Source: Leptolyngbya sp. PCC 7375
GTDB taxonomy: Bacteria; Cyanobacteriota; Cyanobacteriia; Phormidesmidales; Phormidesmidaceae
Reading direction: 5' to 3'
Length of the DNA: 64,000 nucleotides
Assembly (NCBI RefSeq): GCF_000316115.1
Contig: NZ_JH993793.1
Span: 209,517-273,516 of the forward strand
This document shows positions 47,422 to 56,058 of the stretch, in pieces. A program made the translations under genes and the position numbers. A model generated the notes under the pieces. It was not told the origin of the DNA, did not search any database, and was given only the letters and a program-made list of their open reading frames with translations. The first letter of the stretch is position 1. Every line of letters starts with the position of its first letter.

Positions 47422-48267
47422 ATGGCACTCATATTCGGACTGTTCACGGCTTTGGGATTCGGCATCGGTGACTTTCTCGCGGGATTTGCGACACGCCGTG
47501 TACCGGCAATGGCAGTGGTGTTCAGTGCAAAGATCATTGGCGGCACACTCCTCCTGCTGGCGGCACTGATGCTGGGTGGTCGAGTAAATGGTATTGATAT
47601 TCTGTGGGCCACAGGTGCTGGCGTGGCCTTGGGGCTCGGATCACTCGCATACTATCGCGCCCTTGCCTCAGGCTGTATGGGGCTTGTTGCAGCCTTGACG
47701 GGTGTATGGTCGGCCCTCGTACCGTTCTGCGTCGGGCTGTTGCTGGGAGAACGTCCAGCGCTTCTTGCCATCGGCGGCGTGGTGATAGTAACGGTTGCGA
47801 TCGCTCTGGTATCTGGGAGTGCCGATAACAAGGTAAAACGACCCTCCCTTCGGCGTGTCTCGTTAGGTTTGGCTGAGGCGACACTGGCGGGTGTACTCTT
47901 TGGTCTGTTCTTCATCCTGCTCGATCAAGCCCAGGATAGCGATGCAATCTTTGCTGCCGCTGCCGCGATGCTGGCAGCGGCGGTGACGGTCATGGTTCCC
48001 GTATTGTTGATGGGTCAGACCTTCCGGCCAACGCGAGAGCTCATGGTCGCTGTTGTCGGGGTCGGAATTTGCTCAGGGTTTGCCACGTTGTGCTTTATCC
48101 TTGCTGTCCGCAATGGTCTCCTGTCAATTGTTGCCGTTGCTGGTGCTCTATCGCCCATTCCAACAGCTGCCTGTGCGCGTCTGTTCCTGGCTGAGCAGCT
48201 GACAGGTCGCCAACTGAGCGGCTTCATACTTGCTATCGTCGGTATCGTACTAATAGCGATTGCATAG
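47422..48267 (+). CDS. EamA/DMT-superfamily exporter
   Basis: 281 residues with ten predicted helices in two EamA repeats: GLFTALGFGIGDFLAGFATR to LVAALTGVWSALVPFCVGLL, and EATLAGVLFGLFFILLDQAQ to ALSPIPTAACARLFLAEQL. Family members export amino acids or other metabolites. Divergent from the LysR gene, which probably controls it. ATG 47422. Confidence 0.9.
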   Translation: MALIFGLFTALGFGIGDFLAGFATRRVPAMAVVFSAKIIGGTLLLLAALMLGGRVNGIDILWATGAGVALGLGSLAYYRALASGCMGLVAALTGVWSALVPFCVGLLLGERPALLAIGGVVIVTVAIALVSGSADNKVKRPSLRRVSLGLAEATLAGVLFGLFFILLDQAQDSDAIFAAAAAMLAAAVTVMVPVLLMGQTFRPTRELMVAVVGVGICSGFATLCFILAVRNGLLSIVAVAGALSPIPTAACARLFLAEQLTGRQLSGFILAIVGIVLIAIA

Positions 48268-48398
48268 GAGAAAAATGCCGAAACCCACTTGACACGTTCA
48301 CGGCTTCATAGTCGGGGAGTTGTGCGGCAGTCAGCACTTTAATTGTAGTTAAGATAGCCATTGCTCCGTCGCCCCCACGCAGTGTACAGCCCAGCACA
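48268..48398. repeat. Possible degenerate attC region
   Basis: GAGTTGTGCGGC (48346 region reading from 48324) is shared exactly with the half site at 58042-58085, and lies where an attC of the OGFr_N cassette is expected. I cannot fold a full matching arm, so it is a weak candidate. Confidence 0.25.
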
Positions 48399-48944
48399 TT
48401 ACACAGAGTTAACCGCACCTGTCCAGTATTGAAATGTCTCACCACCAATCTGGTCGCTGTCTTCTCGATAAATCTTCTGTAGACATTCATAAAATGCGTG
48501 AGCTTCCTGTATGAAGCCGAAAGCTATTAAACATTTGAGTATTCGGGTAATACGAAGATAGTTGTGGTTGAGCATATTTACCCATTCCTGCTTACGATCC
48601 GGGTAGTTTTCCGATTTCTCCACAACTACCTTGCCTTGCTCATCTCTAGAGATCGCTAGCCCATAGAAATGCAGCATCACAGAGAATGACTGGAGCAAGT
48701 TTTTCTGTAGATGAGGATTTTCCCTAAATGCTTGAATAACATCCTCATCTACAACTGGAGCATGGGGATTAAAGTGGCTTTTTTCGGCAATGGGAAATAA
48801 CCATTGAATGTAATCGTGGGCACACTCTAGTTCCTCAAAATCCCATGCCCACATTTGTTGTATTTTGCGCCCCTCAAGGTCTGACTTTTCGCCCAGATAG
48901 AATGGCACGATCATTGCTGTGAAATTTTGGTCGGAGTACATCAA
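48399..48944 (-). CDS. OGFr_N-domain protein (opioid growth factor receptor-related)
   Basis: 181 residues. IVPFYLGEKSDLEGRKIQQM, then ECAHDYIQWLFPIAEKSHFN and LNHNYLRITRILKCLIAFGF match the conserved OGFr_N region known from animal receptors and scattered bacteria. Biochemical role in bacteria unknown. Located inside the cassette array on the cassette strand, which suggests horizontal spread. Complete, ATG 48944. Confidence 0.8.
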   Translation of the reverse strand: MMYSDQNFTAMIVPFYLGEKSDLEGRKIQQMWAWDFEELECAHDYIQWLFPIAEKSHFNPHAPVVDEDVIQAFRENPHLQKNLLQSFSVMLHFYGLAISRDEQGKVVVEKSENYPDRKQEWVNMLNHNYLRITRILKCLIAFGFIQEAHAFYECLQKIYREDSDQIGGETFQYWTGAVNSV

Positions 48945-49034
48945 AAAATACCTCTGCGATTTTCAGATATTTGATGAGGGAGAGGCCTAAAGATTGAGTT
49001 CATCGGCGAGAACAGCTTTGCCATTCGATCAATC

Positions 49035-49069
49035 GCCTAACAAATCGCCGCTGCAACAATTTGTTAGGC
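49035..49069 (-). repeat. Minimal attC-like site F (35 nt)
   Basis: GCCTAACAAAT (49035-49045) and its exact complement (49059-49069) with GCCGCTGCAACA-type loop. The outer boxes GCCTAAC/GTTAGGC match the attC consensus perfectly, and the loop keeps the CAGCGG element seen in the larger sites B and C. It looks like an attC with its centre lost. It could alternatively act as a terminator. Follows the toxin gene on the minus strand. Confidence 0.55.
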
Positions 49070-49106
49070 TCGGCAATTTTCTTGATACTCACTCTTTTTA
49101 AAGCAA

Positions 49107-49501
49107 CTACGGGATAAAGACACGTCTTGCACCTCGATAACTATCAAAACTAAGCGCGATTTCAACCAGGCTTTCGACGCATCGCCCGCGATAGTCGGGA
49201 TCGTTGAACAGCCGATCAGCATTGCTAATAGTGATCACGGGCAGTGACTCTTCTGTACTTTCCTCATGCATACTTGCTCTAGGGAATCTTTGCCCTTCAT
49301 ACTTCGATTGGCTGTCAGCAGAACCATTTGATTTTTCTGAGCCAGCCGCCAAACCACCCTATCATCGCTATCAGTTGGTAAATCGAGTTCATCAAATGTG
49401 ACGAACTGAATGGCTACAATATCAAGCCAACCTTGGCTAGCAATAGCACCGAAGAAAACCAAAGCATGACCTTTGAGATTGTGGTCGATTAGACAAATCA
49501 T
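49107..49501 (-). pseudogene. DUF5615 PIN-like toxin, frameshifted
   Basis: The first 75 codons (MICLIDHNLKGHALVFFGAI, VTFDELDLPTDSDDRVVWRL, MVLLTANRSMKGKDSLEQV) are a DUF5615 PIN-like protein. At about 49267 the frame shifts; the neighbouring frame continues ESLPVITISNADRLFNDPDY and RGARRVFIP to the normal end at 49107. One lost base disables the C-terminal half. Start overlaps the DUF433 stop by 4 bp (ATGA), the usual antitoxin-first order. Confidence 0.75.
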
Positions 49502-49902
49502 GATACTGACTGACGCTTGGCTTTAGCAGCCCGCAGTTTTTCCCAGGCAGCTTCGGTTCCTGGTTTTGGTGGATGCAAAGCAATTCGCTCAATTCGCTCA
49601 CGGTTTCGCTCTGCGTAGTACTGCCGAAGTTCTTCGGTCTCTTGGATAACTTGTTTGTATTCTGCTTCTACTTCAGTACGGTTTGCCTCAATGTAAGCTA
49701 GAGCAGCGTCGATTTGATCCTCCGTTAGCTCAAATAATCCTTGGATAACCTTAGACGGGTATTCAGCTAAGACGTAATCCATCACGTCATACAGAGTGAT
49801 ACGGGTACCTACGATAGTGAGCCCCCGCTCTGTACGGATAATCATTGATTGATGATTAGTTTTAGGTGTCAGCATGGCACTGCTATCTCGATCCGCTTCC
49901 AT
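49498..49902 (-). CDS. DUF433 antitoxin
   Basis: 134 residues. MIIRTERGLTIVGTRITLYD, then VMDYVLAEYPSKVIQGLFEL and TEDQIDAALAYIEANRTEVE are the DUF433 winged-helix core; a long charged helix follows. DUF433 proteins pair with DUF5615 PIN-like toxins and repress their operon. Here the antitoxin is intact while the toxin is frameshifted. The N-terminal 19 residues may not be used; an internal ATG at residue 20 is a candidate start. Confidence 0.85.
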   Translation of the reverse strand: MEADRDSSAMLTPKTNHQSMIIRTERGLTIVGTRITLYDVMDYVLAEYPSKVIQGLFELTEDQIDAALAYIEANRTEVEAEYKQVIQETEELRQYYAERNRERIERIALHPPKPGTEAAWEKLRAAKAKRQSVS

Positions 49903-49947
49903 AATAGCTCAGACACATATAAGCCAATTGGTTACCCAATCAAGCAG

Positions 49948-50253
49948 TCAGCTCTCAGACACGTTTTTAGTAACGACTATTGTTAGTTCAGGCTCTCCAT
50001 AATTTTCTTGCCCAAACTCAAGCGCATGATGGGAATGAAAAGTGTCACTCTTTCCAGTCCGCGACAACTTCAGAAAGTATCTTGCAAGATGTTCGAATCC
50101 TTCCTGATTGGCTTGCAAAAGAATTCCATCATACTCATTTACTGAGAACTTGTACCATTCCTCGTCGTTGAGTCCCTCGTATGTGTCCTCAAAATTTATT
50201 GAATTGGGACCATCATCTGTAAGCTCCAACTCTACTTTAAATGTTCTATTCAT
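49948..50253 (-). CDS. Unknown small cassette protein
   Basis: 101 residues, acidic, no membrane segment: FKVELELTDDGPNSINFEDT, then LQANQEGFEHLARYFLKLSR and LEFGQENYGEPELTIVVTKN. It resembles small immunity-like or DUF-type proteins but I cannot name a family. ATG 50253 lies 46 bp after the core box of attC site C, so it is the first gene of its cassette. Confidence 0.6.
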   Translation of the reverse strand: MNRTFKVELELTDDGPNSINFEDTYEGLNDEEWYKFSVNEYDGILLQANQEGFEHLARYFLKLSRTGKSDTFHSHHALEFGQENYGEPELTIVVTKNVSES

Positions 50254-50298
50254 AATATTTCAGCTTTAGAGAAGACGTTTACTTGGGAAAATGCCGAT

Positions 50299-50376
50299 GC
50301 CTAACGGCAAAATGCAGCGGCGGCAGACAAGCTTGAAGTAACAACAGCGGCTTTCGTCCGTCCGCTGCCGTGACGT
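50299..50376 (-). repeat. attC-like site C, main part (interrupted by intron)
   Basis: Minus-strand core box GTTAGGC (complement of 50299-50305) agrees with the attC consensus. L box GCAGCGGCGG (50314-50323 region) pairs with CCGTCCGCTGC (50360-50370). The missing outer box TAGCTG resumes at 52389 after the intron; joining 50376 to 52389 restores GTTAGCT. The central loop is closely similar to that of site B. Confidence 0.7.
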
Positions 50377-52388
50377 GTGTACGCCTGGCATGGGCGTGAA
50401 CTAATGGGGTGAAAGTCCCCTGTAGGAGGACCCCGTCCAAATGCTCGAAAGTTATAGGAGCCGAGAGACGAGTACTACTAGCTTAAGGCAAGGGCGTTCC
50501 CGCGAGGGAAGGTCTGAAGGAAGCCAGCGGCAAACCTGTGAGCCGACGAACAGAAACGTCATAGAAGGCCCGGATTCCTGGGTGAGTTGGCACACCACAA
50601 CGAAACCTAAAGGTCCAAGGAACAGGGTAAATGACGCGGTTGTGCAGGGACAGTTCACGGTCTTATCCGGGGAGGTCTGTCCAGCAGCAGTCTGGAGTGC
50701 TACGGGAGTCGGACTGAGGGCTGTCCTGAAAGGGACAGATCACGCACCGAACCCTACGGTGCTCATCGGAAACTATGGAAGTCGGACTGAGGGCCATCTC
50801 GAAAGGGAGGGATTACCCACCGAATCCTACGGTGACCCAGACAGCCCTTCTGACGGCAACGTCAGACAAGCTGGGCAGAAGTCAGCCGAGGCCATAGTAG
50901 CTGCTGTAGCAGTGAAGGGCCGAACAGTGTCAAATAAGGAGGAGCCATGACGGACTCAGACGTATCGATGAACCAGTCGAGGGGAGATCACGTTTGGCGC
51001 ACGGATATGCAGCCAACCTTAGACATAAACCTGATGACGCAGGTGGTGGAGAGAGCCAATATGCAGCAGGCATGGAAGCGAGTGAAGTCGAACAAAGGAG
51101 CACCCGGCAGTGACGGGATGCCCCTAGCAGACTTTCCGGCGTATGCCCGAGAGCATTGGCCCACCATTCGTCAATCTCTGTTGGATGGCACCTATTGTCC
51201 TCAGCCTGTGCGACGGGTAGTGATACCCAAGCCCGGCGGACGGGGTGAAAGATTGTTAGGAGTCCCTTGTGTTGTAGACCGGGTAATCCAGCAAGCCATC
51301 CTCCAGGTGCTAACGCCAATCTTTGACCCTGGCTTTTCAGAGTCAAGTTTTGGGAGCCGTCCTCAGCGCTCTGCTCATGGGGCAATCAAGCAGATAAAAG
51401 GCTACCTAAAAGCGGGTTATCGCATCGCCGTGGACTTGGACTTGGAGAAATTTTTCGACACGGTCCAGCATGACGTTCTGATGGCTCGGGTGTCACGAAA
51501 AGTGCACGACAAAGTGCTCTTGAAGTTGATAGGCCACTTTCTGCGAGCAGGTGTTATGGTGGACGGCATCCTCCAGGCAACAAAGTGGGGTACCCCGCAA
51601 GGATCACCTCTTTCACCGTTGCTTTCTAACGTATTGTTGGATAATCTCGACAAGGAACTGGAGACGCGAGGCCACCGCTTTGTCTGCTACATGGACGACC
51701 TGGTAATCCTGGTCAGAAGTGTGCGAGCAGGCAAGCGAGTGATGGCCAACGTTAGCCGATATCTCACCCAGAAGCTGAGGCTAAAGGTGAATCGGCAAAA
51801 GTCTCAGGTGGTGAACATCCATGCGCTGGAATATCTCGGGTTTCAATTTCGAGGGATTCGAGTGTATTGGTCCGACAAAGCCTTTGCAGACTTTAAGCAC
51901 CGACTGAAAGGGTTAACTGCTCGCAGTTGGAGAGTCTCAATGGAATACCGCTTGGAGCGTATAAACCAGTATCTGCGAGGTTGGATGGGCTATTTTGGCA
52001 TTTCACAGTATTATCACCTGATACCAGAGCTAGACGGCTGGTTGCGACGGCGCATCCGGATGTGTTACTGGAAACAGTGGCGCAGACCGCGTACGCGCAT
52101 CAGCAAGCTTTTGGCCCTCGGGACGGATAAGCGTCATGCGATTTTGACCGGCATTAGCCGACGAGGCTACTGGCATCTGTCGAGAACGCTGGCGACGCAA
52201 AGTGGGATGACCAATGAGTGGTTAGCACAACAGGGATTGTTGTCGATACGAGACTTGTGGATGAAAGCCCAGGGCTACGTGTGACAACGTCAGTTTATGT
52301 TTGCTCCGTGATGCTGAACCGCCCGGTGCGGACCCGCATGCCGGGTGGTGTGGGAGGGGGGATTCGTGAGGATTCTCCCTATCCCGAT
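50377..52388 (+). other. Group IIC intron inserted in attC site C
   Basis: About 2.0 kb ribozyme plus maturase. The 5' end (GTGTACGCCTGGCATGGGCG; GTGTG two bases earlier also possible) and GGGGTGAAAGTCCCC match domain I of group IIC introns. Domain V is at 52314-52354 (TGAACCGCCCGGTGCGG, then GCCGGGTGGTGTGGGAG), followed by a short domain VI and CCCGAT. It is coded on the plus strand, opposite to the cassettes, as known for IIC-attC introns. Exon junction reconstructs an attC box. Confidence 0.8.
50947..52284 (+). CDS. Group IIC intron reverse transcriptase/maturase
   Basis: 445 residues. RT blocks: RVKSNKGAPGSDGMPLADF, RRVVIPKPGGRGERLLGVPC, VDLDLEKFFDTVQHDVLM, TPQGSPLSPLLSNVLLDNLD and FVCYMDDLVILV with the YxDD active site. 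The maturase X domain follows (INQYLRGWMGYFGISQYYHL, RMCYWKQWRRPRTRISKL). No endonuclease domain, as usual for class C. ATG 50947 with GGAGG upstream. It should promote splicing and target-primed insertion. Intact, so possibly mobile. Confidence 0.93.
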   Translation: MTDSDVSMNQSRGDHVWRTDMQPTLDINLMTQVVERANMQQAWKRVKSNKGAPGSDGMPLADFPAYAREHWPTIRQSLLDGTYCPQPVRRVVIPKPGGRGERLLGVPCVVDRVIQQAILQVLTPIFDPGFSESSFGSRPQRSAHGAIKQIKGYLKAGYRIAVDLDLEKFFDTVQHDVLMARVSRKVHDKVLLKLIGHFLRAGVMVDGILQATKWGTPQGSPLSPLLSNVLLDNLDKELETRGHRFVCYMDDLVILVRSVRAGKRVMANVSRYLTQKLRLKVNRQKSQVVNIHALEYLGFQFRGIRVYWSDKAFADFKHRLKGLTARSWRVSMEYRLERINQYLRGWMGYFGISQYYHLIPELDGWLRRRIRMCYWKQWRRPRTRISKLLALGTDKRHAILTGISRRGYWHLSRTLATQSGMTNEWLAQQGLLSIRDLWMKAQGYV

Positions 52389-52396
52389 TAGCTGAC
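52389..52396 (-). repeat. attC site C, outer box beyond the intron
   Basis: TAGCTGAC directly follows the intron end. Together with GT at 50375-50376 it rebuilds GTTAGCT, the same outer box as in sites D and E. See 50299-50376. Confidence 0.55.
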
Positions 52397-52494
52397 GTAT
52401 CTGAAGTCTTTTGAGGATACAAACAATGTAAACGAGGTTCGAAGAGTACTTTTTCTGATAGTGAGGTTAGGTAATTAATAAAGATCCTCATTGA

Positions 52495-53421
52495 TCAATC
52501 GAAGTTGGATAAAACCTGGATAAGTTTAGGTATTTCTTGCGCTAGCAATGGGATGTTTACAAAGCTGGAAATGACAGCAATTAGAGCTAATAAGAATTGG
52601 ACATATTTAATTTGCCTTTTATTCAGTGGACCGAATTTAACGACATGAATGTATTTTTCTATTCCGCCAAGCTTAACTTTATACTCATCTATATCGGAAG
52701 AAGATTCATTGGAATTGCCAGATGCAACCATGAAAAAATTGATAATCACAACCTGTTTGGCAGAGTCTGTGCAAGAAAGAATCCAACTGTGGTCAAAAGT
52801 TGGAGATTCAATTAAATCCTTCTTAACCAAGTCTCCTTTGATAGTCACACCAGAGCTGTGAACAATTTCAGTTTCCAAACTGTAAACAATATGATTTTCA
52901 CCGGGATCTTTAAAGTCATATGAAAATATCTTAGGCTCTAGATCACTGTCGCTAAAGTTACTTTCAATATCAAGAAGCCGATCCAAGTTAACTTCTTCAA
53001 CATTTATGCTTAAAATATATGAATCATTTTCATAAACTTTAATCGGAATAGAGACCTTTCCTTTCTTCAATTTAGCTGTATCTGTCGTATTGTTTTTTAT
53101 ATCAAAGTGTACATCTAACTCAAAGAATTTCGCCTGTACAAGTCTCCGCAAATAGCCAACTATTAGAATGGGCAATAGTATAGGAGATAATAGGAGTAGT
53201 ATAGAAGCAAGAATTAACAATTTTCCCAAGTCAGTAAATATCTCAAATATCCTATTGAAAAATCTATATAAATCGTATGCCTTATCAAGATCACGTTGAC
53301 TAGCGGCATTGGCTTCTATGACTGATGAAAAAATTCCAAATGAAATTGTGATCAGAAAAGACTGTGCAAATAAGAGAAAACCTTTGAAGAATTTGGTGTA
53401 TTTTGGTAAATATGTTCTCAT
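52495..53421 (-). CDS. Unknown membrane protein, cassette gene
   Basis: 308 residues. Signal-like helix (FFKGFLLFAQSFLITISFGI), a second helix (LGKLLILASILLLLSPILLP and ILIVGYL), an exposed beta-rich middle with KVSIPIKVYENDSYILSINV, and a final helix (YVQFLLALIAVISSFVNIPL). Low G+C, unlike the surrounding chromosome. No family recognised. In cassette order its attC is site C. Membrane anchoring and a beta domain would fit an exported sensor or toxin partner, but this is speculation. Confidence 0.65.
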   Translation of the reverse strand: MRTYLPKYTKFFKGFLLFAQSFLITISFGIFSSVIEANAASQRDLDKAYDLYRFFNRIFEIFTDLGKLLILASILLLLSPILLPILIVGYLRRLVQAKFFELDVHFDIKNNTTDTAKLKKGKVSIPIKVYENDSYILSINVEEVNLDRLLDIESNFSDSDLEPKIFSYDFKDPGENHIVYSLETEIVHSSGVTIKGDLVKKDLIESPTFDHSWILSCTDSAKQVVIINFFMVASGNSNESSSDIDEYKVKLGGIEKYIHVVKFGPLNKRQIKYVQFLLALIAVISSFVNIPLLAQEIPKLIQVLSNFD

Positions 53422-53600
53422 TATTTACAAGTCTAAAACATCATATTGGTATGAATGGCCGTCAATTTGTGAGCTTCTGTCTCTTACCCTATCTTGAAAA
53501 TAAGGATATTTAATTGCCTAATTCAATCTAGGTAAGTAACATTTTATTTTTGCTTTCATGATGAAATATATTAAGGATAATATTGATTGAGAAAAAAACG

Positions 53601-54407
53601 TCAACTAACCATGGAACTATCGACGCTTGAACCAAGAAATTGACTTATAGCTTGAGTAAGCGTAGTATGTGCAGATTTCTGGCGTGATTCCAGCAAAATG
53701 ATTGATTTATCCATTTTGAAAACCAACTTTGTATGGTAAAATCTCCAATTGTTGATATTGAATTCATCAATCTTTAATTTTTCAATGTCATCAAGATTTT
53801 CTTTTCTAATATCAGACTTTGACAACAATATATGCTGTAGTTTCAAGATTACCTGGCCAGAATCTTTGTCAAAAATGCATAATGTGACTATTTTTTTCTG
53901 AGGCAAAAGCATACTCCAAATTAATAAGCCTCCTGGTAATGTTAACGGCAGTGTAATCAACCATCCAAGAAATGCCGCCCAGCGATCATCATATTGAATC
54001 TTGAATATCATTTGTGACGAATCGTTTATGAAGGCATTTAACCTCGAATAATACTCATCAAAATATGTTTCGATTCTTCCGCTTCCACTAATCAGCATCA
54101 GCTTTAAGTCAGTATCAACATTATCTTTATTGCCGCTCATTCCTACAAGCTCAACACCTTGAAGTTGTCTGATTTCTGTAACTTTGCTTCTCAAAAGGCT
54201 TGATGAGGTGAGTTTACAATCTATCTGATTTAGCCCAATGCGATTGCACTCTAAAACTACCAATTGGCTCATTAGAGTAAGCGCTACAGAAATTACAATT
54301 CCTGCGACTAAGATAGAAGCACCAACAATGAACAGAATTAGATTACATCTAAAATCTCTGTTAGCCTGGAGCCGCAGAATTTTGGTTGTGCGGTGAGTAA
54401 CGTGCAA
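53601..54407 (-). CDS. Unknown two-span membrane protein
   Basis: 268 residues. Two helices (CNLILFIVGASILVAGIVIS near residue 20 and AFLGWLITLPLTLPGGLLIW near 160) with a soluble loop between them and a C-terminal cytoplasmic domain (LYHTKLVFKMDKS type strands). A+T-rich with the same codon look as the neighbouring 308-residue protein. No attC visible between the two, so they may share a cassette. Function unknown. Confidence 0.6.
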   Translation of the reverse strand: MHVTHRTTKILRLQANRDFRCNLILFIVGASILVAGIVISVALTLMSQLVVLECNRIGLNQIDCKLTSSSLLRSKVTEIRQLQGVELVGMSGNKDNVDTDLKLMLISGSGRIETYFDEYYSRLNAFINDSSQMIFKIQYDDRWAAFLGWLITLPLTLPGGLLIWSMLLPQKKIVTLCIFDKDSGQVILKLQHILLSKSDIRKENLDDIEKLKIDEFNINNWRFYHTKLVFKMDKSIILLESRQKSAHTTLTQAISQFLGSSVDSSMVS

Positions 54408-54551
54408 AACTCCTCCCCTGTTCTCAAGTCAAAGTATCTATATGGTAGTTGCAAATCATTTACAAAGCGCCTATAGCGCAGCAAGGTTTTGAAACTGAGG
54501 CAGGATTCGACTCATGGCGAACCATGAAATGATTGTGCGGCAGAATTCGCC

Positions 54552-54635
54552 AGCTAACGTTCCGGTTCAACCGCTGCCGATATTCATTACTGCAGAAGAT
54601 ATCACTGACAACCGGGTGCAACCGGGTAGTTAGAT
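54552..54635 (-). repeat. attC-like site D
   Basis: Minus-strand boxes ATCTAAC (from 54635) and GTTAGCT (54558-54552). The arms share CTAAC, CCGGTT and CA, with one extra G in the upstream arm. ATCTAAC fits RYYYAAC exactly. Lies 14 bp behind the DUF4926 stop. Confidence 0.7.
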
Positions 54636-54649
54636 GTCTTAGCCTAAGC

Positions 54650-54898
54650 CTATACTGTTACTGCCACAGGAGCTGATTCAGGTGCTATCGGTTCAAAATG
54701 TAACACCATGATCTGAGTGTCTCGAAGTCCAACAGATTCATATGTACGGCCATTTTGATCACTGAACTCAACTTCAAAAGCATCCCCATCAGCTAGTATT
54801 TCGACTACAGTACCGACTTGTCCCCGGTACAGCTTGTATGCGGGCAAATCAGTAGTGAGTGCTACTACATCAAGCAAATTGATTTTTTGCATGGTCAT
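54650..54898 (-). CDS. DUF4926 protein (probable antitoxin partner)
   Basis: 82 residues: KINLLDVVALTTDLPAYKLY, then RGQVGTVVEILADGDAFEVE and FSDQNGRTYESVGL match DUF4926, an SH3-like small barrel. DUF4926 genes are commonly found next to DUF6883 genes and are proposed as toxin-antitoxin or immunity pairs. Separated by 19 bp from the DUF6883 gene on the same strand; attC D follows. Confidence 0.85.
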   Translation of the reverse strand: MTMQKINLLDVVALTTDLPAYKLYRGQVGTVVEILADGDAFEVEFSDQNGRTYESVGLRDTQIMVLHFEPIAPESAPVAVTV

Positions 54899-54917
54899 TT
54901 TGCTTCATCTCCCAAAG

Positions 54918-55889
54918 TTACAGTGGATAGCAGGTTGTGAGTCGGGGAATTCCTGACTTATTTTCAACGATCCAACCACTCCGTACAGTTGCACTTCTAT
55001 CTTGCCATTTAAGCAGAAAGTCTATTGTGTAGCGTTGACCAAATTCATCTGCACGCCCTAGTTGAGCTTCATGGCTTATTACAATCTCAAGCAGAATAAG
55101 CCGTAACTCTTCAGCATCATCAGCTGTCATGCCTAAAATTGAAGCAAATAGACGAGCTTTATGTTTGCCTTGAGCATGCTCTAGATTCAGGCAATAATTA
55201 CGCAATTTGCGAATATCAACTACTGCGTTTACTGAATTTGGGATTAAGTCTGTCAAAGCTACTGTTTCTCGTTCTACGAGATAAAGATGTTGCTCTACGT
55301 TCGCTTTCTCAGGATCAAGTGAAGCTGTAAACATTAAATGAGCATGTTCTAACTCTAGGGCCTCATCTAATATTTGATCATTTTGCGAGAAAGGAATAGC
55401 ATGCAGAATTACTGGAAAACGATCTTTTGAATAAGAGATGAGAAGTTTTGCAAGTTTTGCAAGAATTCGTGTTCTACCGAAAATTTCACTTCTTTCTTGC
55501 GCAAGATTTATTTCATCCAGAGTCCACCAATTAAAGATAAGATCACCATCTGAATCATAGACTTCTTGCCACTGCTGGCGATAACTTTTAGGAGTTAGCG
55601 TCAGCAAACCGTATCCTTCTTCAAGTTGTCTTCGCCTAGCTAAATAAATAAGGTCGGGAGTGAGTAATGTATTGATTGCATTAAGAAAACTAGGAAATCT
55701 TATGAATAGTTCCTCTTGGGCAAAGAGTGAGAAGAAATCCCCAATCCCTTTGATTTCATCCATTACTGCACCAGCCATTAAAACTTGCTCGCCAGCAAGT
55801 AATCCATCAAAGTCAAATCCTTTACCTAGACCAGTTATTTTTTTAGTTTTGCCAAAGCCCTTGCCACCACTGCGTTTTTTATTTGCCAT
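54918..55889 (-). CDS. DUF6883-type protein with long N-terminal extension
   Basis: 323 residues. The C-terminal 110 residues match DUF6883: SVNAVVDIRKLRNYCLNLEH, then GKHKARLFASILGMTADDAE and SGIPRLTTCYPL. The N-terminal 200 residues (KRSGGKGFGKTKK basic start, a helical domain with FAQEELFIRFPSFLNAINTL) are unfamiliar and unlike the usual short family members. Partner DUF4926 follows. Possibly an effector domain joined to a toxin-like module. Confidence 0.75.
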   Translation of the reverse strand: MANKKRSGGKGFGKTKKITGLGKGFDFDGLLAGEQVLMAGAVMDEIKGIGDFFSLFAQEELFIRFPSFLNAINTLLTPDLIYLARRRQLEEGYGLLTLTPKSYRQQWQEVYDSDGDLIFNWWTLDEINLAQERSEIFGRTRILAKLAKLLISYSKDRFPVILHAIPFSQNDQILDEALELEHAHLMFTASLDPEKANVEQHLYLVERETVALTDLIPNSVNAVVDIRKLRNYCLNLEHAQGKHKARLFASILGMTADDAEELRLILLEIVISHEAQLGRADEFGQRYTIDFLLKWQDRSATVRSGWIVENKSGIPRLTTCYPL

Positions 55890-56058
55890 TACTAACTTCT
55901 AGACGCTCATAAGTGGTTATCTTGATGAGTTTATCAAATCAAGACTCTGACTGATATAGCAATTTCGGCTCAATTGAGGTGTGGCCTCAACCCCTAATTC
56001 TAGGTAGCTAAAGACCTTAACGTACTTCACTGGCTCTGAAAACGCTATAAAGGATGAC

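Noticed and set aside
47534..47915. Two long minus-strand frames
   Set aside because: Both are antisense to the EamA exporter, whose ten helices explain the sequence.
50441..50950. 169-codon plus-strand frame before the reverse transcriptase
   Set aside because: It lies within structured domains I-III of the intron; translation is low-complexity and no family fits.
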